28,287 bases of DNA, taken from contig CAJTYI010000036.1 of the NCBI GenBank assembly GCA_910584215.1, forward strand, positions 1 to 28,287, written 5' to 3'. This DNA comes from an uncultured Roseburia sp. (GTDB lineage: Bacteria; Bacillota; Clostridia; Lachnospirales; Lachnospiraceae). Below the pieces are notes generated by a model, which ran no database searches, was not told the origin of the DNA, and was given only the letters and a program-made list of their open reading frames with translations. Position numbers and translations under genes: made by a program. Below are positions 7,506 to 15,351 of the stretch, one piece after another. How positions within the stretch are numbered: the first letter of the stretch is position 1; each line of letters starts with the position of its first letter.

Positions 7506-9173
7506 ATGGTACACGGTGGAGATATATATCGCAATCAGGTCATGATAGATTTTTCGGTCAATACCAATCCGTTTGGTATGCCGGAGGGAATTAAGGAAGC
7601 GCTGCGCCGGTCGGTTGAGGATGGCTGCCGCTATCCCGATCTGCGCGCGGAAAAGCTGACAAAAGCCCTCGCAGATCAGTTGTCAGTTGCGCCGGAAGAG
7701 CTGGTTATGGGCAACGGCGCATCGGAGCTCATTATGGCCGTGATACATGCGTGTAAGCCGAAAAAGGTACTGCTTTGCGCGCCCTCCTTTTTTGGATACG
7801 AGCGGGCGGCATCGTCTGCGGGCTGTGAGATCACTTATTATTATCTCAGGGAAGAGAAGGCATTTTCGTTTGCAGAGGATTTTTTTTCCTGTCTGACGGA
7901 GGGCGTTGATCTTCTTTTCCTGGCAAATCCCAATAATCCTACCGGTGTACTGACAGAACCGGGGTTTCTCGAGGCGGTTTTAAGGGAATGTCGAAAAAAG
8001 AAGATCTGTGTGGTGCTGGACGAATGTTTTCTCCCGTTGACAGAATGGGTGGAGAGCCACTCTTTTTTGCGAAAGACCGGGCAGTTTCCCAATGTTTTAG
8101 TGCTGCGGGCTTTTACCAAGACATATGCTATGGCGGGCGTGCGGCTGGGGTATCTGGTGTGCCGGCGAGAGATGGCAGATATCATCAGGCGGCAGCTGCC
8201 GGAGTGGAATGTATCCGTATTTGCGCAGGCGGCAGGTATCGCGGCGCTGCGCGAGGAAGAACATTTGCGGCGCGCCGTAGCCTTTTTAAGGAGCGAGCGG
8301 GAGGAGCTTAGCGCAAAGCTAAAAAAACAGGGGATGACGGTCTATCATTCCGTGGCCAATTTTTTGCTGCTCAAAAGCGGGGAGTCTCTCTATGAGGGAT
8401 TGTTGGGGCAGGGGATTTTGATACGAGACTGTAGCAATTTTAAGGGCCTTGGAGAAGGATATTACCGGGTGGCGGTAAAGACGAGAGAAGAAAATGACAT
8501 GCTGCTCGCGGCGCTGCATAAGCTTGCCGCTTCAAGAAAGCCGCAGATCGAATACCTGCTGCCGTCTGAAATTGAGAAGCGCAGTTTTGATATGATTGGG
8601 GACGAGCTTAACAAGAGGGGCATCGTTCTTCCGAAAAGCCAGGAGAAAGTGACGAAGCGTGTGATTCACACGAGTGCGGACTTTTCCTATGTCGACACGC
8701 TGACTTATTCTAAGGGGGCGGTGGAGAAGGCAAAGGAATTGATCGCACAGGGCGCCGACATCGTGACGGACACCAATATGGCGCTCTCCGGCATCAACAA
8801 AAAGCTGCTGGCTCGCTATGGCGGCAACGCACATTGTTATATGGCACAGGAGGAGACGGCGCGTCTGGCAAAAGAGCGAGCGAGCACGCGCGCTGCCGTC
8901 TCTATGGAGCTGGCGTCAGCCATGAGAGGACCGGTTATCTTTGTGGTGGGAAATGCGCCGACGGCGCTGCTTGCACTCTATGAGATGTGGAGGGAAAAAA
9001 AGTACCGTCCGGCGTTTATCATCGGTGTTCCGGTGGGGTTTGTCAATGTGGAAGCGGCGAAAGAGCTGATTTTGCAGACTGATATACCATATATTGTCAA
9101 TCGCGGCAGAAAGGGCGGCAGTAACATAGCGGCGGCAATCGTAAATGCCATTTTGTATGATATTGAGGTGTGA
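7506..9173 (+). CDS. cobD-cbiC: Fusion of threonine-phosphate decarboxylase (CobD) and precorrin-8X methylmutase (CbiC)
   Basis: A 555-residue two-domain protein. Residues 1 to about 342 are a PLP fold-type I aminotransferase-like domain beginning VHGGDIYR. It has SVNTNPFG, NPNNPTG and FTKTYAMAGVRLGY, where Lys205 should bind PLP. It would decarboxylate L-threonine-phosphate to aminopropanol phosphate for CbiB. Residues about 346-555 are CbiC, which moves the C11 methyl to C12 to give (cobalt-precorrin) hydrogenobyrinic/cobyrinic acid. RVIHTSADF contains the catalytic His388, and VGNAPTAL and GRKGGS follow. The frame is open to a TTG at 7452, but those 18 codons lie largely in the terminal repeat and are not family-like. 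ATG 7506 matches the family N-terminus. No good ribosome site is visible before it. Confidence 0.93.
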   Translation: MVHGGDIYRNQVMIDFSVNTNPFGMPEGIKEALRRSVEDGCRYPDLRAEKLTKALADQLSVAPEELVMGNGASELIMAVIHACKPKKVLLCAPSFFGYERAASSAGCEITYYYLREEKAFSFAEDFFSCLTEGVDLLFLANPNNPTGVLTEPGFLEAVLRECRKKKICVVLDECFLPLTEWVESHSFLRKTGQFPNVLVLRAFTKTYAMAGVRLGYLVCRREMADIIRRQLPEWNVSVFAQAAGIAALREEEHLRRAVAFLRSEREELSAKLKKQGMTVYHSVANFLLLKSGESLYEGLLGQGILIRDCSNFKGLGEGYYRVAVKTREENDMLLAALHKLAASRKPQIEYLLPSEIEKRSFDMIGDELNKRGIVLPKSQEKVTKRVIHTSADFSYVDTLTYSKGAVEKAKELIAQGADIVTDTNMALSGINKKLLARYGGNAHCYMAQEETARLAKERASTRAAVSMELASAMRGPVIFVVGNAPTALLALYEMWREKKYRPAFIIGVPVGFVNVEAAKELILQTDIPYIVNRGRKGGSNIAAAIVNAILYDIEV

Positions 9174-9174
9174 T

Positions 9175-10302
9175 ATGCGCTATGGATTTACCACGGGAAG
9201 TTGTGCGGCGGCGGCAGCGAAAGCCGCGGTCTATATGCTTTTGACGGGCAGCGAGAAGAAGCAGATTGCGATTGAGACGCCGGGAGGAATCACGTATCAG
9301 GCAAAGATCGAGGAGATCAGGCGGCAGGCAGGAAGTGTGTCGTGTGCCGTTAGAAAAGACGGCGGAGATGATCCCGACGTCACCACGGGAGCGCTGATCG
9401 CCGCGGAGGCGACGATCGTAGAGCTGCGGGAAGATGGCTTATGCCAGATTCGCCTGTGCGGCGGCAGCGGGGTGGGAACCGTGACAAAGCCAGGGCTAGA
9501 CCAGCCGGTCGGGGAGGCGGCCATCAACCGCGTTCCCCGGCTCATGATTGAGAAAGAGGTCATGGAAGTGTGCAGGACGGCGGACTTTAGCGGCGTGTTA
9601 CTGATTGAGATTTCGGTGCGCGGAGGGGAAGCGCTGGCGCAAAAAACAATGAATCCCCGTCTTGGCATTGTGGGAGGCATTTCGATTCTTGGAACCAGCG
9701 GCGTGGTCGAGCCGATGAGCACGCGCGCGCTATTGGATACCATCCGTGTGGAACTAAGGCAAAAGCGGGCCGAGGGGTATGAGGCCGTGCCGGTTGCGCC
9801 GGGCAATTACGGGCTTGCGTTTATGAAGAACACCTACGGGTTTAACCTGGATTTGAGTGTCAAATGCGGCAATTATATCGGGGAGACTGTCACGATGGCT
9901 GCCGAGATGGGATTTTGCGGCGTACTGCTCACCGGTCATATCGGAAAGTTGGTCAAAGTGTCGGGCGGGATTATGAACACGCACTCGAGGGAGGCGGACT
10001 GCCGGATGGAACTGTTAGCGGCTGCCGTTATGCGCGCCCTCCCCGGCGACGATAAGTTCGCGCTGGCCGAGAAGATACTGCGGTGTGGCGTGACCCAGGA
10101 GGCGCTTTGTTATCTCAAACAGGCGGGAGCCCTTGATGCGGTCATGCGCGAACTGATGGATAAGATCATGTTCTATTTAAAAAAGCGCGCCGGGAATGAC
10201 ATGGAGATCGCATGCCTGATGTATGCCGACGGATACGGGGAGCTGGCAAGGAGCGACGGAGCCGTGCGGATGCTCAAAGAGCTTTCTTTCGTAACAGCTT
10301 AG
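9175..10302 (+). CDS. cbiD: Cobalt-precorrin-5B (C1)-methyltransferase (CbiD)
   Basis: Methylates C1 of cobalt-precorrin-5B in the anaerobic pathway, giving cobalt-precorrin-6A. The 375 residues are family-typical. The N-terminus RYGFTTGSCAAAAAKAA is diagnostic. Further landmarks are KDGGDDPDVTTG near residues 61-72, GGSGVGTVTKPGL near 98-110, and the AAEMGF, GHIGKLVKVSGG region near 250-270. The start is the ATG 1 nt after the cobD-cbiC TGA, with GAGGTG (9165-9170) in front. An in-frame ATG at 9145 is disfavoured because it would add residues before the conserved start. CbiD is a marker of the oxygen-independent route. Confidence 0.96.
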   Translation: MRYGFTTGSCAAAAAKAAVYMLLTGSEKKQIAIETPGGITYQAKIEEIRRQAGSVSCAVRKDGGDDPDVTTGALIAAEATIVELREDGLCQIRLCGGSGVGTVTKPGLDQPVGEAAINRVPRLMIEKEVMEVCRTADFSGVLLIEISVRGGEALAQKTMNPRLGIVGGISILGTSGVVEPMSTRALLDTIRVELRQKRAEGYEAVPVAPGNYGLAFMKNTYGFNLDLSVKCGNYIGETVTMAAEMGFCGVLLTGHIGKLVKVSGGIMNTHSREADCRMELLAAAVMRALPGDDKFALAEKILRCGVTQEALCYLKQAGALDAVMRELMDKIMFYLKKRAGNDMEIACLMYADGYGELARSDGAVRMLKELSFVTA

Positions 10303-10344
10303 ACGGGCTGGACGCTTACATGCAAAAAGCTATGAGAATCGTCT

Positions 10345-10378
10345 GCATTAAGGCTTGTGGCCGCGCGGGCCTTAATGC
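10345..10378 (+). other. Intercistronic hairpin before cbiF
   Basis: GCATTAAGGC (10345-10354) pairs perfectly with GCCTTAATGC (10369-10378) around a 14-nt G+C-rich loop that can itself pair partly. No T-run follows, so it is not a standard terminator. It lies in the 108-nt gap between cbiD and cbiF, unusually long for this packed operon, and ends 22 nt before the GGGAGG ribosome site of cbiF. A role in RNA processing, stability or partial attenuation is possible. Confidence 0.6.
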
Positions 10379-10410
10379 TGCAAAGTCACAGGGTGGATTT
10401 GGGAGGAATT

Positions 10411-11166
10411 ATGGTATATTTTGTAGGAGCAGGGCCGGGAGCGGCAGATTTGATTACTGTGCGCGGAAAACAGCTGTTAGAGCAGGCGGATATCATCATT
10501 TATGCCGGCTCGCTAGTCAATCCGCAATTGTTGCAATATGCAAAGGAAACCTGTGAGATTCATAACAGCGCCAGGATGACGCTGCAGGAGGTGCTTTCCG
10601 TCATGGAGCGTGCCGCCGGAGAACAGAAAAATGTGGTGCGGCTTCACACCGGCGACCCCAGTATCTATGGGGCCGTCCGTGAGCAGATGGATGCGCTGGA
10701 TGCGAGGGGAATCCCGTACAGCAGCTGTCCGGGCGTAAGCGCCTGCTTTGGTGCGGCCGCCTCCTTAAATCTGGAGTACACGCTGCCGGACGTCTCACAG
10801 AGCCTTATCATCACGCGCATGGCGGGGAAAACTCCCGTGCCGGAAAAAGAGAGCATCGAGCGTTTCGCCGCCCATGAAGCGACGATGGCAGTGTACCTTA
10901 GCGCCGGGCAGATCGAGGAGTTGGCCGCGCGGCTGATAGCGGGCGGGTATGCGCCCGACACGCCGGCAGCGCTTGTCTATAAGGCGACCTGGCAGGAGGA
11001 AGAGACCTATCTGTGTACGGTCGAACAGCTGGCACAGACCGCCAGGAAGCATCACATTACAAAGACGGCGCTGATCCTGGCAGGCAAAGCAATCGGGCAG
11101 AGCGGTTACAGCCGTTCCAGGCTCTATGCGCCGGATTTTGAGACGGAGTTTCGGAAAAGAAAATGA
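10411..11166 (+). CDS. cbiF: Cobalt-precorrin-4 (C11)-methyltransferase (CbiF)
   Basis: SAM-dependent tetrapyrrole methylase placing a methyl on C11 of cobalt-precorrin-4. The 251 residues match CbiF/CobM. The family N-terminus VYFVGAGPGAADLITVRG (residues 2-19) is followed by ADIIIYAGSLV near 29-39, HTGDPSIYGAVREQ near 79-92 and GVSACFGAAASL near 109-120. The chosen ATG has GGGAGG (10401-10406) in front. An in-frame ATG at 10357 lies within the upstream hairpin and would add 18 unrelated residues. The stop overlaps cbiG as ATGA. Confidence 0.96.
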   Translation: MVYFVGAGPGAADLITVRGKQLLEQADIIIYAGSLVNPQLLQYAKETCEIHNSARMTLQEVLSVMERAAGEQKNVVRLHTGDPSIYGAVREQMDALDARGIPYSSCPGVSACFGAAASLNLEYTLPDVSQSLIITRMAGKTPVPEKESIERFAAHEATMAVYLSAGQIEELAARLIAGGYAPDTPAALVYKATWQEEETYLCTVEQLAQTARKHHITKTALILAGKAIGQSGYSRSRLYAPDFETEFRKRK

Positions 11167-12413
11167 CAGATTACGAGCGTGTTGTCCAGATTAATATCAT
11201 TAGTTTTACGGCGGCCGGCATGCGGCTGGCGGAGCAGGTGGCGGAGCGTTTGACAGCGCCCTGGCCGGGCGGCAAGGAAAAAAATCGCTCTGGTTTAGCG
11301 GCATTTTCCCACACATCATGCCAATTTGCGCTCTATACAAAATATAAGGGCGCGGTCAGACAGACGGCCTCTTTGGCAGAACATAGCGCGGGCGTGAGCC
11401 AACGGAAAACAACATATCTGACCAGGGAGCTGACGGACTGGGTGGGCGGCTGCTTTCATCGGGGGGAACCTTTGCTGCTGGTGGGCGCCTGCGGCATTGC
11501 CGTGCGCGCAATTGCGCCGTTTGTGCGTGACAAACTCACCGACATACCGGTGCTGGTAATGGATGAAAAGGGGGCATATGTGATACCGGTCTTATCGGGG
11601 CACTACGGCGGAGCCAATGAGCTGGCGCGGCTGATTGCGGACGCCGTCGGTGCGGCTCCCGTTATCACGACGGCTACGGATGTCAACCGTCTGTTTGCAG
11701 TGGACGTTTTTGCCCGCAAAAATAATCTGTCTATCGCCAACCGACAGGCGATCGCCTCTGTTTCCGCCAAGATACTGGAAGGGACGATCACCATGCAGAT
11801 TTGCGGAGCTTACGCGGGAGAGGTGCCAAGGGAGGTGGCGCTCGTAGAAGGAATTTGTGGAGCGCTGCCAGGTGTTATAGCGGAAATGTCTGTAAAGACA
11901 GGGCGGGCAGAGGAGACGAAAGCATCACTGCCGGATGTCCTGGTGGCGCCGCAGCAGCTATACGGCGCAAAGAGCAACGGACAAATGCTGCATCTGATTC
12001 CACGCGTGCTGGTGCTGGGAGCGGGGTGCCGCAAGGGCAAGGACCCTGACGAATGGGAACAGTTTGTATGTCAGCAATTGGAACGGTGGAAGATTCCCCT
12101 GGAGGCCGTAAAAGCGCTGGCAACAATCGACCGTAAACGTGGGGAGACAGCCCTGCGGCGGTTTGCGGACAAATACCGCCTGCAATTTCTTACCTTTTCC
12201 GCGGAGCATCTTTCACAGGCAGAGGGAGATTTTGCGCCCTCCGCGTTTGTTAAACAGCAGGTGGGGGTGGACAATGTCTGCGAGCGCGCGGCAGTGCTTG
12301 GCGCCGGACAAAATGCCAGGCTGCTGGAACCCAAAACGGCCTGCGGCGGGATGACGCTTGCAGTCGCAGTGTGTGACTGGCGGGTTGTGTTTGACAAAGA
12401 GGATAGTAGATAA
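11163..12413 (+). CDS. cbiG: Cobalt-precorrin-5A hydrolase (CbiG)
   Basis: Opens the delta-lactone of cobalt-precorrin-5A, releasing acetaldehyde and giving cobalt-precorrin-5B. The 416 residues include the N-terminal and central CbiG domain with GACGIAVRAIAPFVRDK near residues 107-123, then IPVLSGHYGGANELA and ITTATDVN. The C-terminal CobE-like part has VLGAGCRKG near 284-292 and ends in AACGG-type sequence (KTACGGMTLAVA). Residues about 36-75 look less conserved and could be a loop insertion. It overlaps cbiF by 4 nt and is followed by a 98-nt gap to the preferred cbiH start. Confidence 0.94.
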   Translation: MTDYERVVQINIISFTAAGMRLAEQVAERLTAPWPGGKEKNRSGLAAFSHTSCQFALYTKYKGAVRQTASLAEHSAGVSQRKTTYLTRELTDWVGGCFHRGEPLLLVGACGIAVRAIAPFVRDKLTDIPVLVMDEKGAYVIPVLSGHYGGANELARLIADAVGAAPVITTATDVNRLFAVDVFARKNNLSIANRQAIASVSAKILEGTITMQICGAYAGEVPREVALVEGICGALPGVIAEMSVKTGRAEETKASLPDVLVAPQQLYGAKSNGQMLHLIPRVLVLGAGCRKGKDPDEWEQFVCQQLERWKIPLEAVKALATIDRKRGETALRRFADKYRLQFLTFSAEHLSQAEGDFAPSAFVKQQVGVDNVCERAAVLGAGQNARLLEPKTACGGMTLAVAVCDWRVVFDKEDSR

Positions 12414-12511
12414 CAGAACAAAAAACGGTTGTCTATGATGGATGAAAAGAGGAAAAAAGATCGGTTACGATGAGGATGGCGGCTATTGTCCGTCACTGCG
12501 GGAGGATACGA

Positions 12512-13249
12512 TTGAACGGGAAAAAAGTGATTTATATAGTGGGCATGGGCCCGGGACGGGAGGACATGATGACGGGGCAGGCATTGCATGTGCTGGATTC
12601 CTGTGAGGTGATCATCGGTTATACGGTCTATCTGGAATTGCTGGGGCAGCGCTTTTTAGACAAAGAGCTGTTGTCAACGCCGATGCGAAAGGAGGTCGAG
12701 CGCTGCCGGCTGTGTTTTGAAAAGGCTGCCCAGGGCAGGCGGGTGGCGCTATTATGCAGCGGTGATGCGGGGATATACGGCATGGCGTCCCTGATGTATG
12801 AGATCGGGGAGGAATACCCTGACTGTGAATTGTGCGTCGTACCGGGCATCACGGCGGCAAGCAGCGGGGCGGCAGTGCTGGGCGCTCCGCTGGGCCATGA
12901 TTTCTGCGTCGTCAGTTTAAGTGACCTGCTGACGCCCTGGGAGCTGATTGAACGGCGTCTGCGGGCGGCAGCGGCCGGTGATTTTTGCATCGCAGTCTAT
13001 AATCCGGCGAGCAGAAAACGGTCTGATTATCTGTGCAGAGCCTGCGATATCCTCCTGGAGACGCTGTCGGCAAAGAGGGCCTGCGGATATGTGGAAAACA
13101 TTGGACGCGAGGGAGAGCGGCCGGCGGTCTGTACGTTAGAGGAACTGCGCGGCTGTAAGGTCAATATGTTTACCACAGTATTTGTCGGAAATTCGCAGAC
13201 TCGGATTGTGGGAGGGCGGCTGGTGACAAGACGGGGGTATCAGATTTGA
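12512..13249 (+). CDS. cbiH: Precorrin-3B / cobalt-factor III (C17)-methyltransferase (CbiH/CobJ)
   Basis: SAM-dependent methylase that methylates C17 with ring contraction. From the preferred start it has 245 residues. Landmarks are IYIVGMGPG near residues 6-14, CEVIIGYTVYLELL near 30-43, CSGDAGIYGMASL near 79-91, and PGITAASSGAAVLGAPLGHDF near 111-131, the typical CbiH core. I prefer the TTG at 12512 because GGGAGG (12500-12505) precedes it and the family N-terminus starts there. An ATG at 12470 in the same frame has a poorer ribosome site and would add 14 residues. The TGA overlaps the next gene as TTGA. It lacks the extra iron-sulfur domain seen in some CbiH proteins. Confidence 0.94.
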   Translation: MNGKKVIYIVGMGPGREDMMTGQALHVLDSCEVIIGYTVYLELLGQRFLDKELLSTPMRKEVERCRLCFEKAAQGRRVALLCSGDAGIYGMASLMYEIGEEYPDCELCVVPGITAASSGAAVLGAPLGHDFCVVSLSDLLTPWELIERRLRAAAAGDFCIAVYNPASRKRSDYLCRACDILLETLSAKRACGYVENIGREGERPAVCTLEELRGCKVNMFTTVFVGNSQTRIVGGRLVTRRGYQI

Positions 13250-15291
13250 AAAAAGTATTGATTTTCGCGGGTACTACAGAGGGGCGAAAGCTTGTGGAAC
13301 TGCTCTCGGCTTCCGGGATTGCCTGTATCGCTTCCGTCGCGACAGAATATGGGAGCGCGTTGTTGGGTTCCCATGAAAACTGCCGTATCATTGCGGGCAG
13401 AAAAGATGCGGCACAGATGCTTTTATGGATGCGGGAGGAAGATTTGGCGGTAGTGGTGGACGCTACCCATCCGTTTGCCACCGAAGTTTCGGCAAACATA
13501 AAAGCGAGCGCGACTAAGGCCGGCCTGCCTTATCTGAGGCTGCGCCGCAAGACCAAAGGGCATACGGCCGGGGATGAAAACGATATTACCTATGCAGCCG
13601 ATGCCGCTGAGTGTCTTAAGCTGTTGGAGGAGACGCGGGGGAATATTCTGCTCACCACAGGCAGCAAAGAGTTAGAGCGCTATGTGACCCCGAAACTCAA
13701 GGACAGATTGTTTGTGCGCATACTTCCGGCCGAGGAGAGCATCAGACAGTGCAGGGAGCGGGGAATTGCCCGCGAGCGGGTGATCGCCATGCAGGGTCCG
13801 TTTTCCGTGGAGATGAACAGGGCGCTGCTGCGCCAGTACCAGATTGACGTGATGGTGACAAAAGAGAGCGGTGCGCAGGGCGGTTATTTCGAGAAGATCG
13901 AGGCGGCGCGATCGGTCGGCGCACGCATCATCGTCATTCAAAACCCGGAGACGGGCCGGGCGTTATGCCGCGATGACGCGGCGTACGACAGTATGGGGGA
14001 GCTGCTCGAGGATTTGGAAAAATTGCTGCATCAACGCATAGAAAGACCTCGAGGGCAGACGGGCATTTATCTGATTGGCGCCGGTATGGGGGAGCGCGGG
14101 ACACTGACGGCGGAGGCGCTTGATGCCGTGAGAAAGGCCGATATTATCTTTGGTTCTAGGCGTATGCTAGAGGCTTCCTATGTGCGCGATAATAAGGCGG
14201 CGGCAAAGCTGCCCTATTATCGTTTTTCAGATATTTTGCCATACATAAAGGGGATGCAGGGCGAAGAGACGGCGGTGGTCTTATACTCCGGTGACAGCGG
14301 ATTTTACAGCGGGGCAGCGGATTTTTGGCGGGAGTGGAGTGCGTGGGAAAAAAGAGAGCAGGCGATCGAAGTCAACGTGCTGCCGGGGATATCTTCCCTG
14401 TCTTATCTGGCAGCGAGAGCGAACATCAGCTGGCAGGATGCGAAGATCGTCAGCCTGCACGGGGATAGCAAATCGCTGCTGCCCGTTTTGCTCAGAGAAA
14501 AAAAAGTATTTTTGCTTACGTCCGGTGTGGAGGATATGAGAAAACTGGGGATACTCTTAGAGGAGCGGGGGATGTTCGACCGCAGGATTGTGGCCGGCTG
14601 TCAGCTTGCCTCTCCAGAGGAGCAGATCTTATCCCTGACGCCGCGGGAGTGCAGCGAGCTCACAATGCCGGGACTATACTGCTGCTTTGTCATAAGAGAC
14701 GGCGGCGATGGAGCATGGGGGATGACGCCGGGACTTGCGGATGAGATGTTTGAGCGAGGCAGAGTGCCGATGACGAAAGAGGAGGTGCGGGAGGTTTCCC
14801 TCTGCAAGCTTCATCTGACAAAAGACGCGGTACTTTATGATGTGGGCAGCGGCACGGGGTCGATCGCCGTGGAGGCGGCGTTTCTGTCCGAACATATCAG
14901 CGTCTACGCTATAGAAAAAAGGCAGCAGGCATTGGATTTGATAGAAAAAAATTGTGAGAAATTTGCCCTGTCAAACATAAAGATTATCGCAGGAGAAGCA
15001 CCTTTGTCTTTAGAAAAATTGCCAGCTCCGACCCATGTATTTATCGGCGGCAGCGGAGGCAGTCTGTTTGAAATTCTCAGCGCGGTGGCAAAAAAAGCGC
15101 ACGGGGTGCGCGTGGTTATCAACGCGATTACGCTCGAGACCGTGGCAAAGCTGCAGCAGCTTGCCAAGGAGCTGTCTGTGGCGGACATGGAGATCGTGCA
15201 AATGCAGGTTTGCCGGGCAAAGGAAGTGGGAAGTTATCATTTGATGCAGGCAGAAAATCCGGTTTATATCTGTTCTTTTGCGATCATTTAG
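13246..15291 (+). CDS. cbiJ-cbiE-cbiT: CbiJ-CbiE-CbiT triple fusion (precorrin-6A reductase, C5-methyltransferase, C15-methyltransferase/decarboxylase)
   Basis: A 681-residue protein with three enzymes in a row. Residues 1 to about 260 are the CbiJ reductase: VLIFAGTTEGRKL at 4-16, VVDATHPFA near 70-78 and GGYFEKIEAA near 214-223. Residues about 273-480 are CbiE, the methylase for C5: IGAGMGERGTLT, YSGDSGFYSGA and LPGISSLSYLA. Residues about 491-681 are CbiT, which methylates C15 and decarboxylates the C12 acetate: WGMTPG, an SAM-binding DVGSGTGSIAVEAA near 532-545, and IGGSGG. Together they convert cobalt-precorrin-6A to cobalt-precorrin-8. CbiE-CbiT fusions are well known (CobL); adding CbiJ is rarer. 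Start is TTG, overlapping the cbiH stop (TTGA). Confidence 0.95.
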   Translation: MKKVLIFAGTTEGRKLVELLSASGIACIASVATEYGSALLGSHENCRIIAGRKDAAQMLLWMREEDLAVVVDATHPFATEVSANIKASATKAGLPYLRLRRKTKGHTAGDENDITYAADAAECLKLLEETRGNILLTTGSKELERYVTPKLKDRLFVRILPAEESIRQCRERGIARERVIAMQGPFSVEMNRALLRQYQIDVMVTKESGAQGGYFEKIEAARSVGARIIVIQNPETGRALCRDDAAYDSMGELLEDLEKLLHQRIERPRGQTGIYLIGAGMGERGTLTAEALDAVRKADIIFGSRRMLEASYVRDNKAAAKLPYYRFSDILPYIKGMQGEETAVVLYSGDSGFYSGAADFWREWSAWEKREQAIEVNVLPGISSLSYLAARANISWQDAKIVSLHGDSKSLLPVLLREKKVFLLTSGVEDMRKLGILLEERGMFDRRIVAGCQLASPEEQILSLTPRECSELTMPGLYCCFVIRDGGDGAWGMTPGLADEMFERGRVPMTKEEVREVSLCKLHLTKDAVLYDVGSGTGSIAVEAAFLSEHISVYAIEKRQQALDLIEKNCEKFALSNIKIIAGEAPLSLEKLPAPTHVFIGGSGGSLFEILSAVAKKAHGVRVVINAITLETVAKLQQLAKELSVADMEIVQMQVCRAKEVGSYHLMQAENPVYICSFAII

Positions 15292-15351
15292 CAGTGAGGC
15301 GTATGGCGCGGGAGCAAGAGTATGTGGCGGCAGGAAGAGGAAAGGAGCCGA

